Numbered from the stretch's first letter, positions 55,166 through 63,606 are shown. The stretch is DNA of 64,000 bases from Acidovorax sp. sic0104 (GCF_019219095.1 NZ_JAHUWH010000020.1:1-64000), one strand, 5' to 3'. The notes: generated by a model from the sequence alone, not told the origin. Numbers and translations are program-made.

Positions 55166-56466
55166 TGTTGGGACTGACGCCTGAAGCCATGGCCTTTGTG
55201 GTCTTTTCGCTGGGCATGCTGGTGCTGATGGGCACCGGCATGAACATGGGCCTGGCCCTGGTGCTCACGGGCGCAGGCATGGCCTGGGTACTGGACTTCT
55301 GGGATGCGCAATTGCTGGCCCAGAATCTGGTGGCTGGGGTGGACAGCTTTCCACTGCTGGCCGTGCCGTTCTTCATCCTGGCGGGTGAACTGATGAACTC
55401 GGGCGGCATCAGCCGCCGCATCATCGACATGGCGCAGGCCTGGGTGGGGCATATCCGGGGCGGGCTGGGCTACGTGGCCATCGGCGCAGCGGTGTTGATG
55501 GCGAGCATGAGCGGCTCGGCCCTGGCCGACACCGCCGCGCTGGCCACCATCCTGCTGCCCATGATGCGCCAGCAGGGCTACCCCATGAACACGTCCGCCG
55601 GGCTGATTGCCTCGGGCGGCATCATCGCGCCCATCATTCCTCCGTCCATGCCGTTCGTGATCTATGGCGTGACGACCAACACCTCGATCTCGGCGCTGTT
55701 CGTCTCGGGCATTGTGCCGGGGCTGATGATGGGCGCGGGCCTCATCTTTGCCTGGCGCTGGGTGCTGCGCGGCATGGACCTGCCCCAGGGGGAGCCCTTG
55801 CCCATCAAGGACCGCCTGCGGGCCACGGTGCGTGCCTTCTGGGCCATGCTGATGCCGCTCATCATCATCGGCGGCATGAAGACGGGGGTTTTCACCCCTA
55901 CCGAGGCCGCCGTGGTGGCTGCGTTCTATGCACTGGTGGTGGCGCTGTTCATCCACCGCGAGATGAAGCTGGCCGACATCTATGGCGTGCTGGTGCGTGC
56001 AGCCAAGACGACATCCATCGTGATGTTCTTGTGCGCTGGCGCCCAGGTGGCCAGCTACATGATCACGCTGGCCGACCTGCCCAACGTGCTGACCAACTGG
56101 CTGGGCCCACTGGTGGAGAACCCGCGTTTGCTGATGGCCGTGATGATGATCGTGCTGGTGCTGATCGGCACGGCGCTGGACCTCACGCCCACCATCCTGA
56201 TCTTTGCGCCCGTGATGCTGCCCATTGCCGTCAAGGCGGGGATCGATCCGGTGTACTTCGGCCTGATGTTCGTGCTCAACGGCGCCATAGGCCTCATCAC
56301 GCCGCCCGTGGGCACGGTGCTCAATGTGGTGGCCGGGGTGGGGCGAATCTCGATGCACAGCGTCATCAAGGGAGTGAACCCGTTCCTCTTGACCTATGTG
56401 CTGATCCTGGCGTTGCTGGTCGTTTTTCCGCAGATCGTGACCGCGCCCGTAGTGTGGCTGCGCTGA
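55165..56466 (+). CDS. TRAP transporter large membrane subunit (DctM family)
   Basis: A 433-residue polytopic protein with about 12 membrane segments. GVDSFPLLAVPFFILAGELMNSGGISRRIIDMA and AAVLMASMSGSALADTAALATILLP are DctM signatures. It carries solute import driven by an ion gradient. It begins one base inside the DctQ stop and is followed by dctP after 47 bases. Confidence 0.94.
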   Translation: MLGLTPEAMAFVVFSLGMLVLMGTGMNMGLALVLTGAGMAWVLDFWDAQLLAQNLVAGVDSFPLLAVPFFILAGELMNSGGISRRIIDMAQAWVGHIRGGLGYVAIGAAVLMASMSGSALADTAALATILLPMMRQQGYPMNTSAGLIASGGIIAPIIPPSMPFVIYGVTTNTSISALFVSGIVPGLMMGAGLIFAWRWVLRGMDLPQGEPLPIKDRLRATVRAFWAMLMPLIIIGGMKTGVFTPTEAAVVAAFYALVVALFIHREMKLADIYGVLVRAAKTTSIVMFLCAGAQVASYMITLADLPNVLTNWLGPLVENPRLLMAVMMIVLVLIGTALDLTPTILIFAPVMLPIAVKAGIDPVYFGLMFVLNGAIGLITPPVGTVLNVVAGVGRISMHSVIKGVNPFLLTYVLILALLVVFPQIVTAPVVWLR

Positions 56467-56513
56467 CTTTCTTCGACTCTCTTTTTCCTTCCCCTTTGCC
56501 AATGGAGACAACC

Positions 56514-57533
56514 ATGAAAACTTTCCGCCGTACCTTGCTGGCCGCCCTGTCTGTAGCCGCCATCACCTGCTCGTTCCAGGCCGCAGCGCAAGACTTCAAG
56601 CCGCGCATCATCCGCTTCGGCTATGGCCTCAACGAGGCGTCCAACCAGGGCCGCGCCACCAAGCTGTTCGCGCAGGAGGTGGAAAAGGCCTCCGGAGGCA
56701 AGATGAAGGTGCGTGCCATCGGCGCTGCCGCACTGGGCTCGGACGTGCAGATGCAACAGGCGCTGATCGGCGGTGCGCAGGAGATGATGGTCGGCTCCAC
56801 CGCCACCCTGGTGGGCATCACCAAGGAAATGGCGATCTGGGACACCCCCTTCCTGTTCAACAACGCCAGGGAGGCCGATGTGGTGCTGGACGGCCCCGTG
56901 GGCCAGAAGGTGATGGACAAGCTGCAGGAAAAAGGCCTGGTGGGACTGGTGTACTGGGAGAACGGTTTCCGCAACCTCACCAACAGCAAACGCCCCGTCA
57001 ACAAGCTCGAAGACATGGACGGCATCAAGTTGCGCGTGATGCAGAACAACGTGTTCCTCGACAGCTTCAAGACCCTGGGTGCCAATGCCGTGCCGCTACC
57101 GTTCTCGGAGCTCTTCACCGCGCTGGAAACCAAGACGGTGGACGGTCAGGAGAACCCCTACAACACCATCCTGTCGAGCAAGTTCTATGAGGTGCAGAAG
57201 TACCTCACCGTCACCAACCATGTCTACAGTCCCTGGATCGTGCTGGTGAGCAAGAAGTACTGGGACGGCCTCTCGAAGGCCGAGCAGAAGGTGCTGCTCG
57301 ACGCCGCCAAAAAGAGCCGCGACTTCGAGCGCCAGGATACGCGCGACGAGGCCAACAAGGCGTTGGCTGATCTGAAGGGCAAGGGCATGCAGGTCAACGA
57401 ACTGTCATCCGCCGAAGCCAGCCGGATGCGCGAGAAGCTCGGTGCCGTCAATGCCAGCATTGCGTCCAATGTGGGCGAAGACCTGTGGAAGGACGTGCAG
57501 GGCGCGGTGGCGGCGGCGCGCGGCGGCAAGTAA
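56514..57533 (+). CDS. TRAP transporter periplasmic solute-binding protein (DctP family)
   Basis: A 339-residue exported protein. Signal peptide MKTFRRTLLAALSVAAITCSFQAAAQ precedes IRFGYGLNEASNQGRATKLFAQEVEKASGGKM. The arginine in KLRVMQNNVF is the conserved carboxylate-binding residue of DctP proteins. With gntK and the LacI regulator it should bind gluconate or a similar sugar acid. AATGGAGACAACC gives the ribosome-binding site. A strong terminator follows. Confidence 0.93.
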   Translation: MKTFRRTLLAALSVAAITCSFQAAAQDFKPRIIRFGYGLNEASNQGRATKLFAQEVEKASGGKMKVRAIGAAALGSDVQMQQALIGGAQEMMVGSTATLVGITKEMAIWDTPFLFNNAREADVVLDGPVGQKVMDKLQEKGLVGLVYWENGFRNLTNSKRPVNKLEDMDGIKLRVMQNNVFLDSFKTLGANAVPLPFSELFTALETKTVDGQENPYNTILSSKFYEVQKYLTVTNHVYSPWIVLVSKKYWDGLSKAEQKVLLDAAKKSRDFERQDTRDEANKALADLKGKGMQVNELSSAEASRMREKLGAVNASIASNVGEDLWKDVQGAVAAARGGK

Positions 57534-57554
57534 GGCAGGCAGGAGAACAATGGC

Positions 57555-57592
57555 AAAAGGCCGAGACCCCGTGGGGGTCTCGGCCTTTTTTG
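57555..57592 (+). terminator. Strong terminator of the gluconate operon
   Basis: AAAAGGCCGAGACCCC and GGGGTCTCGGCCTTTT form a 16-bp perfect stem with a three-base loop and end in TTTTTT. The A run on the other side makes it able to work for the minus strand too, where the DUF4148 gene ends. Confidence 0.95.
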
Positions 57593-57620
57593 CCTTGCAG
57601 CCATGGCTGCAGGCGGCGGA

Positions 57621-57914
57621 TTACAGCGAGCCGATTTCGCCCGAAGAGATGCGGCCGGTGCGCAGGGCTTCTGCTGCCTGGGCCTGCACGGCAGCGCGGT
57701 CGGCGGTGGATGTAAAGGACAGGACGCGCGAACCGGAAGGGATGTTGCTGCTGGTTGCAGCCACGCTCGAGGCTTCGGCCATCACCTCGGCGCGGGTACG
57801 GCTGGTGTCGAACTTGGTCGCAAATTGAGAAGCGTCGGCTTCGTCGGCGTGGGCGCCAAAGGCTGCGAAAGCGGACACGGCGGCGATGGAAAGGAAGCGT
57901 GCGGTCTTGTTCAT
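57621..57914 (-). CDS. DUF4148 domain-containing exported protein
   Basis: A 97-residue protein. Signal peptide MNKTARFLSIAAVSAFAAFGAHA leads to DEADASQFATKFDTSRTRAEVMAEA and a helical tail (TSTADRAAVQAQAAEALRTGRISSGEIGSL), the DUF4148 pattern. Function unknown; such small proteins are common in Burkholderiales. GAGTTCC-like ribosome-binding site AGGAGTTCCATC precedes the ATG. A close paralogue lies 93 bases upstream. Confidence 0.88.
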   Translation of the reverse strand: MNKTARFLSIAAVSAFAAFGAHADEADASQFATKFDTSRTRAEVMAEASSVAATSSNIPSGSRVLSFTSTADRAAVQAQAAEALRTGRISSGEIGSL

Positions 57915-58007
57915 GATGGAACTCCTGTTCAATTCAGTAGTTGAAGATGTGGGTCGAAAGTACCTGGGCACTCGGTGATACGGGACAGTGAATCGCCTGG
58001 ATTCAGA

Positions 58008-58295
58008 TCAACCTTGCTCACCCGAAGGGATCTGGCCGGTGCGCACGGCGTCGGCAGCCTGGGCACGCACGGCAGCGCGGTCGGCGGTGGACTTGTAGGT
58101 CACGACGCGGGAGCCGGCAGGCTCGATGCTGCGGGTCTGGGCGACGGACGAGGCTTCAGCAGCCACTTCAGCGCGGGTGCGGTTGGTTTCAAACTTCGTG
58201 GCGAATTGCGAAGCGTCGGCTTCGTCAGCGTGGGCGCCGAAGGAGGCGAACGCGGCGACAGCAGCGATGGAGAGGAAGCGTGCGGTGTTGTTCAT
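58008..58295 (-). CDS. DUF4148 domain-containing exported protein (paralogue)
   Basis: A 95-residue protein nearly identical in its first half to its neighbour (ARFLSIAAV-AFA-FGAHADEADASQFATKF) and diverged in the middle (SIEPAGSRVVTYKST). The pair is a tandem duplication. AAAGGATATTCATC gives its ribosome-binding site. Signal peptide cleavage after GAHA is expected. Confidence 0.87.
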   Translation of the reverse strand: MNNTARFLSIAAVAAFASFGAHADEADASQFATKFETNRTRAEVAAEASSVAQTRSIEPAGSRVVTYKSTADRAAVRAQAADAVRTGQIPSGEQG

Positions 58296-58814
58296 GATGA
58301 ATATCCTTTGAAGAAGCGTCTCAAAAAAAACCGGAAACAAGGGCCGGAGCTAAAAGTGCCCACCGCCAGATCCCGGGTTCGGTGAGTCGCCTTGCGGGTT
58401 CGGCTCATCGATGGGTTGAACTGTACGCCGCAGGTGTTCAGAGAAAAACCACTTGGTCGCGAACTGACTGTTCCAGTATTGGAAACAATCGAGGCGGAGC
58501 TCAAGCCCCGTGCAGCGGGGCGGTGCTGCGACAGCGCCGTCCACACCATGCGGCCAGTGGCGCGGGGTTCTGAATCCTGAGGAAGTGCGTTGGACATGGG
58601 CTCTATCGTGCCCAGCCATCGGGATGGCGTCGTCTCGCAGCGGTTTCGGTTCTTTTCAGTTTGTTTCGCTTCCGGCCGGATGCAACAGCAGCGAAACAAC
58701 TGCCGGTGCGGATCGTCCACAAAGCGCGGTAGATCGGGCATGCGCGGGTTGCGCTGGGCAGGGTTATGGGCTGAAATCTATCTGCACCTGTTCCAGGTTT
58801 CAGAGGGAGGTTCC
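58296..58814. other. 519-base gap between DUF4148 and CBS genes
   Basis: No convincing gene. A GCCCCG/CGGGGC hairpin lies at 58505-58521. The region must contain the promoter of the CBS gene and of the upstream DUF4148 gene; I cannot place either with confidence. Confidence 0.5.
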
Positions 58815-59252
58815 ATGACCATCGTCTCCAAGATTCTCGAGGCCAAACCCGATGCCACCGTGCACACCATCCGGCCCACCGATTCGGTGCTGGCAGCCCT
58901 GCAACTGATGGCCGACAAGGGCATCGGCGCGCTGGTGGTCACCGAGGGGGATGCCATCGTGGGCATCTTCACCGAGCGCGACTATGCGCGAAAGATCGCG
59001 CTGCTGGGCCGCACGTCGGCCGCCACCCTGGCGCGTGACGTGATGACCACTGCAGTGCGCTTCGTGCGGCCCGACCAGACGAGCGAGCAGTGCATGCAGA
59101 TCATGAGCACGGGTCGCCTGCGCCACCTGCCCGTGGTCGACAACGGCAGGCTCGTGGGCATGATCTCCATCGGCGACCTGGTCAAGGACATCATTTCCGA
59201 GCAGAAATTCATCATTGAGCAGCTCGAACAGTACATCACCGGCACCCATTGA
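58815..59252 (+). CDS. Two-CBS-domain protein
   Basis: A 145-residue protein made of two CBS domains (TVHTIRPTDSVLAALQLMADKGIGALVVTEGDAIVGIFTERDYARKI and VRFVRPDQTSEQCMQIMSTGRLRHLPVVDNGRLVGMISIGDLVK). Stand-alone CBS pairs bind adenine nucleotides and act as energy sensors. GAGGGAGGTTCC precedes the start. It lies opposite the end of the nrtABC-type operon, and no functional link is visible. Confidence 0.91.
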   Translation: MTIVSKILEAKPDATVHTIRPTDSVLAALQLMADKGIGALVVTEGDAIVGIFTERDYARKIALLGRTSAATLARDVMTTAVRFVRPDQTSEQCMQIMSTGRLRHLPVVDNGRLVGMISIGDLVKDIISEQKFIIEQLEQYITGTH

Positions 59253-59256
59253 GCCT

Positions 59257-59295
59257 GCAAAAAAAATGGCGCTGGACGGTCCATCCAGCGCCATT
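59257..59295 (-). terminator. Terminator of the nrtABC-type operon
   Basis: On the minus strand AATGGCGCTGGA pairs with TCCAGCGCCATT around a 7-base loop, followed by TTTTTTTT. It lies 37 bases beyond the ATPase gene stop codon. Confidence 0.92.
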
Positions 59296-59331
59296 GGCGT
59301 GTTGCCGCGCCTTGCCGCGCGGTGCTTTTCT

Positions 59332-60225
59332 TCAAGCCGCCTTTTCGACGTGCCCCTGACGGGTATAGAGGAAATCGATCACCGCCTTGCGGTAGTGCAC
59401 GTACTGCGGATCTTCGGCCAGCTCCACGCGTTTGCGGGGGCGCGGCAGGTCCACCTGCAACACTTCCCCGATGGTGGCGGCCGGGCCGTTGGTCATCATC
59501 ACGATCTTGTCTGACAGCAGCACGGCCTCGTCCACATCGTGCGTGACCATGACCACGGTGCTCTGGGTGCGGGCCACGATCTCCAGCAGTTCGTCCTGCA
59601 GCTTGGCACGGGTGAGGGCGTCCAGCGCGCCGAAAGGCTCGTCCATCAGCAGCACCTGCGGTTCCATGCTCAGGGCGCGGGCGATGCCCACACGCTGCTT
59701 CATGCCGCCCGAGATCTCCCCGGGACGTTTTTGTCCGGCGGGCGTCAGACCGACCAGCGCCAGCGCGGCATCGGTGCGGGCCTTGAGCTGGGCCTTCGTT
59801 TCCTTGCCGCCAAACACACGCTCCACGGCCAGGTAGATGTTGTCAAAGCAGGTGAGCCAGGGCAGCAGCGAGTGGTTCTGGAACACCACCGCGCGCTCCG
59901 GGCCAGGGCCCTTGATCTCCTTGTTGGCGCACAGCAGTGCGCCGCTGGTGGGCGTGGTCAGGCCGGCGATCAGGTTGAGCAGCGTGGACTTGCCGCAACC
60001 CGAGTGGCCGATGAGCGCCACGAACTCGCCTTTGGCGATCGTGAGGTTGATGCCCTTCAGCGCCGGGAACAGGCCCTTGGCGGTCTTGAAGGTCTGGTCC
60101 ACACCGTGGATCTCGATGAACTTGGCGCCCATGGAGGGGTGCACGGAGGGGGAGGCGGGCTGGGCGATCATGGCGGATTGCATGGCGGTGTTCGTGAATG
60201 TGTCTACCGTGGTGTGGGGTTTCAT
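59332..60225 (-). CDS. nrtD: Nitrate ABC transporter ATP-binding protein
   Basis: A 297-residue ABC ATPase of the NrtCD/SsuB/TauB group. Walker A GHSGCGKST, Q-loop FQNHSLLPW, signature SGGMKQRVGIARAL, Walker B VLLMDEPFGALD and switch His in VTHD are intact. It has only the ATPase domain, lacking the extra SBP-like domain of cyanobacterial NrtC. It overlaps the permease gene by 4 bases. Third gene of the nitrate importer operon. Confidence 0.9.
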   Translation of the reverse strand: MKPHTTVDTFTNTAMQSAMIAQPASPSVHPSMGAKFIEIHGVDQTFKTAKGLFPALKGINLTIAKGEFVALIGHSGCGKSTLLNLIAGLTTPTSGALLCANKEIKGPGPERAVVFQNHSLLPWLTCFDNIYLAVERVFGGKETKAQLKARTDAALALVGLTPAGQKRPGEISGGMKQRVGIARALSMEPQVLLMDEPFGALDALTRAKLQDELLEIVARTQSTVVMVTHDVDEAVLLSDKIVMMTNGPAATIGEVLQVDLPRPRKRVELAEDPQYVHYRKAVIDFLYTRQGHVEKAA

Positions 60226-61196
60226 GCCTTCACCTCTTCAAACGTGAATGCCGTGGCCAGCTTGATGAGGGCAAACTCCAGCAGCAGCCCGACGATGCCG
60301 ATCACGAAGATCGCGATGATGATGTTCTTGACGTTGAGGTTGTTCCACTCGTCCCATACCCAGAAGCCGATACCCACGCCGCCGGTCAGCATCTCGGCGG
60401 CCACGATCACGAGCCACGCCGTGCCCACGGCCAGGCGCACGCCCGTGAGCATGTAGGGCAGCACGGCGGGGAACAGGATCTTGGTGGCGATCTTCCATTC
60501 CGACAGGTTGAGCACGCGGGCCACGTTCATGTAGTCCTGTGGCACGCGCTGCACGCCCACGGCGGTGTTGATGATCATGGGCCAGATGGAGCAGATGAAG
60601 ATGGTCCAGATGGCAGCAGGGTTGGCGCCCTTGAAGACCAAGAGGCCGATGGGCAGCCAGGCCAGGGGCGAGACAGGGCGAAGCAGGCTGATCAGAGGGT
60701 TGAACATGCGCGACAGGAAGTTGAATCGCCCGATCACGAAGCCCGCAGGGATGCCCACCAGCGCCGCCATGCCGAAGCCGATGGCAACGCGTTCCAGTGA
60801 CATCAGCACGTTCCAGCCTACGCCCTGGTCGTTGGGACCGTTGCGGTAGAACGGGTTGCTGAAGATCTCCAGCGCCTGCTTCCAGGTATCGACGGGGCTC
60901 GGAATGCTGCCGCCCGTGGTGGTGGACACCACGGCCCACAAACCGATGAGCAGGCCCAGGCCACACAGCGGCGGCAACACGGCGAGCCAGAAGCTGCGCG
61001 ACAGGGCAGACCAGTCGCGTGCCACAGCTTCCGCGGTGCCGGGCGCGGTCGTTACCTTGGCTGAGGGCGCCGGACTCGAGGTTTTTGGCACTCTTGCGCC
61101 GACTGGCAAAGCGTTGGTAGCTACATTATTCATAGCGTTCGGTGCTGCCCCGGCGGGGGCTGCATCCAGGGGGGAGTGAAAAACGGCACTGACCAT
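60222..61196 (-). CDS. nrtB: Nitrate ABC transporter permease
   Basis: A 324-residue permease. A 65-residue Ala/Pro-rich cytoplasmic N-terminus precedes about six membrane segments. The ATPase-coupling loop is RVLNLSEWKIATKILFPAVLPYMLTGVRLAVG. LVIVAAEMLTGGVGIGFWVWDEWNNLN matches NrtB/NasE proteins. AGGAGAAACACC gives the ribosome-binding site. Second gene of the operon. Confidence 0.91.
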   Translation of the reverse strand: MVSAVFHSPLDAAPAGAAPNAMNNVATNALPVGARVPKTSSPAPSAKVTTAPGTAEAVARDWSALSRSFWLAVLPPLCGLGLLIGLWAVVSTTTGGSIPSPVDTWKQALEIFSNPFYRNGPNDQGVGWNVLMSLERVAIGFGMAALVGIPAGFVIGRFNFLSRMFNPLISLLRPVSPLAWLPIGLLVFKGANPAAIWTIFICSIWPMIINTAVGVQRVPQDYMNVARVLNLSEWKIATKILFPAVLPYMLTGVRLAVGTAWLVIVAAEMLTGGVGIGFWVWDEWNNLNVKNIIIAIFVIGIVGLLLEFALIKLATAFTFEEVKA

Positions 61197-61257
61197 GGTG
61201 TTTCTCCTGTGAAGAGGCCGGGTGTGCAGGTCGGGGCGGAGTGGGTTGGGGCGCCTA

Positions 61258-62502
61258 TCAGGCTTTGATCTTGAAGCTGTCGGCGTACTTGGCGGGTTCC
61301 TTGCCGTCCCACACCACGCCGTCGAGCAGCTTGCTGGAGCGCATCAGCTCCTTGGGCACATTGATCTTCATGGCGCTGGCCACCGACTTGTAGAGTTCGA
61401 TCTGGTTGATCTGCTTGGCCACGCCCAGGTAGTCGGGGTGGTCCTTCAGCAGACCCCAGCGCTTGTGCTGCGTGAGGAACCACATACCGTCCGACAGGTA
61501 GGGGAAGTTCACCGCGCCGTCGTTGAAGAACTTCATGTGATTGGGATCGTCCCAGGTCTTGCCGAGACCGTTCTGGTAGCGGCCCAGGATGCGCTGGTTG
61601 ATCGCATCCACGCTGGTGTTGACGTAGGCCTTGCCTGCCACCGTTTCGGCCATCTTCATCTTGTTGGACAGGCTGGCATCGATCCAGTGGCTGGCTTCGA
61701 GCACTGCCATCATCACGGCTCGGGTGGTGTTGGGGTTCTTCTTGACGAACTCGGCCGACGTGCCCAGCACCTTCTCGGGGTGGTCCTTCCAGATGTCCTG
61801 CGTGGTGTTGGCCGTGATGCCGATGCCGTCCATGATGGCGCGGTGGTTCCAGGGCTCGCCCACGCAAAAACCGTCCATGTTGCCCACGCGCATGTTGGCC
61901 ACCATCTGCGGTGGCGGCACGGTGATCAGCTTCGCACCGGACAGTGGGTTGATGCCCGCCGCTGCCAGCCAGTAGTGCATCCACATGGCGTGGGTGCCGG
62001 TGGGGAAGGTGCCGGCAAAGGTGTATTCACGCTTTTCCTTGGCCATCAGCTTGGCAAGCGACGGGCCGTCTACCGCACCCTTGTCGGCCAGCGCCTTCGA
62101 CAGCGTGATCGCCTGGCCGTTGTTGTTCAGGCTCATCAGCACGGCCATGTCCTTCTTCGGGCCGGCCGTACCCAGGTGTACGCCATACACCAGGCCATAG
62201 AGCACATGGGCAAAGTCCAGTTCGCCATTGACCAGCTTGTCGCGCACGCCGGCCCACGATGCTTCCTTGGTGGGGATGATCGTCACGCCGTACTTCTTGT
62301 CGAAGCCCAGCACAGAGGCCATCACCACGCTGGCGCAGTCGGTCAGCGGGATGAAGCCGATCTTCACTTCCTTCTTCTCGGGGGCATCCGAGCCCTGGGC
62401 GTGCACCAGGGCGCGCAGGGCGGGGCTCACGCCCACGGCGCCCACGGTGGCGGCCTGCAGCACGGTGCGGCGGTTGAGGCTGGTTTTCAACAGATCGGTC
62501 AT
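61258..62502 (-). CDS. nrtA: Nitrate ABC transporter substrate-binding protein
   Basis: A 414-residue NrtA/NasF-family binding protein. The start at 62502 gives a twin-arginine leader (LNRRTVLQAATVGAVG), so it is exported. VKIGFIPLTDCASVVMASVLGFDKKYGV and FAGTFPTGTHAMWMHYWLAAAGINP, MRVGNMDGFCVGEPWNHRAI are hallmark motifs of the nitrate/bicarbonate-binding NrtA/CmpA family and of NasS. Because the export signal is present and permease and ATPase genes follow, transport is its job, although NasS is a cytoplasmic relative that regulates NasT. First gene after the leader at 62.5-62.7 kb. Confidence 0.92.
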   Translation of the reverse strand: MTDLLKTSLNRRTVLQAATVGAVGVSPALRALVHAQGSDAPEKKEVKIGFIPLTDCASVVMASVLGFDKKYGVTIIPTKEASWAGVRDKLVNGELDFAHVLYGLVYGVHLGTAGPKKDMAVLMSLNNNGQAITLSKALADKGAVDGPSLAKLMAKEKREYTFAGTFPTGTHAMWMHYWLAAAGINPLSGAKLITVPPPQMVANMRVGNMDGFCVGEPWNHRAIMDGIGITANTTQDIWKDHPEKVLGTSAEFVKKNPNTTRAVMMAVLEASHWIDASLSNKMKMAETVAGKAYVNTSVDAINQRILGRYQNGLGKTWDDPNHMKFFNDGAVNFPYLSDGMWFLTQHKRWGLLKDHPDYLGVAKQINQIELYKSVASAMKINVPKELMRSSKLLDGVVWDGKEPAKYADSFKIKA

Positions 62503-62528
62503 GGGGCGGTTCCTCGGTGCGTTAGAAA

Positions 62529-62680
62529 ACAAAAAAGGCGTCCTCCCCTGGCCGGGTTGCATGCGCAAACGGGCTCGGAGAGGGACGCCTTTGTCCATGG
62601 CAAAGCCCATCGGGTGGCTTTGCGTCAGCACTGGCCCGCCATTGGGTCGGTGCTGTCAGGGTGGGACCGTCTTTGGTCTT
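62529..62680 (-). promoter_or_regulatory. Terminator/antiterminator leader of the nrtABC-type operon
   Basis: On the minus strand 62678-62665 is GACC-AAAGAC-GGTC and 62648-62633 is GGCCC-type stem with loop AATGGC. Both hexaloops have A at position 1 and G at 4. The second is closed by an outer CAGCAC/GTGCTG stem (62626-62655). A further perfect stem pairs 62623-62616 with 62607-62600. A terminator then has AAAGGCGTCC paired with GGACGCCTTT (62592-62534) and TTTTTTG. This is the clearest ANTAR-type leader of the three. Confidence 0.82.
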
Positions 62681-62692
62681 GAAAGGGTTGAT

Positions 62693-62707
62693 GCAAGCAG
62701 CGTGCCA
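62693..62707 (-). promoter_or_regulatory. Sigma-54 promoter of the nrtABC-type operon
   Basis: The minus strand reads TGGCAC-GCTGC-TTGCA, matching the consensus TGGCAC-N5-TTGCW. Transcription would start just upstream of the leader hairpins. Confidence 0.88.
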
Positions 62708-62732
62708 GCCCGGCCTGCGTCGGCCGGGACGC

Positions 62733-62790
62733 AAATCGCTATGTTTTTGATAGCTTCAGGGGCTTGATGGTCAGGCGTGAGCTGCCTTTT
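62733..62790. repeat. Degenerate short Comamonadaceae repeat between nrtA promoter and enhancer
   Basis: AAATCGCTATGTTTTTGATAG, then CTTCAGGGGCTTGATGGTCA and GGCGTGAGCTGCCTTTTGAG, resembles the other copies. It lies in the DNA that would loop out between the NtrC-like sites and the sigma-54 promoter. Confidence 0.6.
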
Positions 62791-62802
62791 GAGGCGTGAA
62801 CT

Positions 62803-62864
62803 GATCGGGGCATGGTGCATGCGGGCGGCTGCACTGCGTTTGTGCGGTGCACCATCTGGGAGAC
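62803..62864. promoter_or_regulatory. Cluster of NtrC-like half-sites upstream of nrtA
   Basis: TGGTGCA at 62813-62819, TGCACTG-CGT-TTGTGCG at 62830-62846 and TGCACCA at 62848-62854 are half or near-complete matches to TGCACCA-N3-TGGTGCA. They are about 105-160 bases from the promoter at 62693. The remaining bases up to nasT (62865-62979) show nothing further. Confidence 0.6.
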
Positions 62865-62979
62865 ATCGGTGATCTGGGTGTTGCAAGCCCAGGCCCGTTT
62901 CGCAGAGAGGGTCGCGCGCGCCTTCGCGCGGCGCGTAGGCATGAAGAGAAAGGAGATGGCGCGCAGCGCTTGGGCAGCG

Positions 62980-63606
62980 CTAGCCCAGCAGATCCATCAC
63001 ATCCAGCATTCGCTGCGCCACATCCGCGAGCTTGAGGCCCTTGTCCATGGCCGTCTTGCGCAGCTTTTCGTAGGCTGCCTGCTCGGAGAGTCCCTGGCGC
63101 TGCATCAGCAGGCCCTTGGCGCGGTCGATGGTCTTGCGGTCTTTGAGTTCGGTCTTGGCGTCGGCCAGCTCTGCGCGCAAGGCTTGTTCGTGCTGAAAAC
63201 GCGCCATGGCCACGTCCAGAATCGGGCGGATGCGTTGGGGCGCCAGGCCCGCCACGATGTAGGCTGACACACCGGCCGCCACCGCGTCCTTGACGTGCGA
63301 GGTGTCCTCGTCGTTGGTGAACATCACGATGGGACGGCGCTCGTCGCGCGTGGCCATCACCACGTGTTCGAGCGCATCGCGGGCCTCGCTCTCGGCGTCC
63401 ACGATGATCAGGTCGGGTTGCAGCTGGGCGATGCGCTCGCTCAGGAAGACGTCGGCTGGCAGCGTGGCCACCAGATTGAAGTTGTTCTCCAGCAGCCCGA
63501 TGCGCAGCGCCCGCGAACGCTCGGCCTGCAATACGGCATGTTCGTCGTCGGGGTCGGTGATGACCAGGTCCGGGGCCACCACCACGATGCGCAGAGACTC
63601 GTTCAT
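62980..63606 (-). CDS. nasT: ANTAR-domain antiterminator NasT
   Basis: A 208-residue protein. The start at 63606 gives MNESLRIVVVAPDLVITD. The N-terminal pseudo-receiver (LIIVDAESEARDALEHVVMA) is followed by a coiled coil and an ANTAR RNA-binding domain (LKDRKTIDRAKGLLMQRQGLSEQAAYEKLRKTAMDKGLKLADVAQRML). NasT binds hexaloop hairpins in nitrate leaders and prevents termination; in other bacteria NasS holds it inactive until nitrate is bound. No nasS adjoins it here, and it is read toward nrtA but separated from it by nrtA's own promoter. Confidence 0.93.
   Translation of the reverse strand: MNESLRIVVVAPDLVITDPDDEHAVLQAERSRALRIGLLENNFNLVATLPADVFLSERIAQLQPDLIIVDAESEARDALEHVVMATRDERRPIVMFTNDEDTSHVKDAVAAGVSAYIVAGLAPQRIRPILDVAMARFQHEQALRAELADAKTELKDRKTIDRAKGLLMQRQGLSEQAAYEKLRKTAMDKGLKLADVAQRMLDVMDLLG

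Noticed and set aside
61258-62502. NasS instead of NrtA
   Set aside because: The twin-arginine export leader and the following permease and ATPase genes indicate a transport binding protein; NasS proteins are cytoplasmic.
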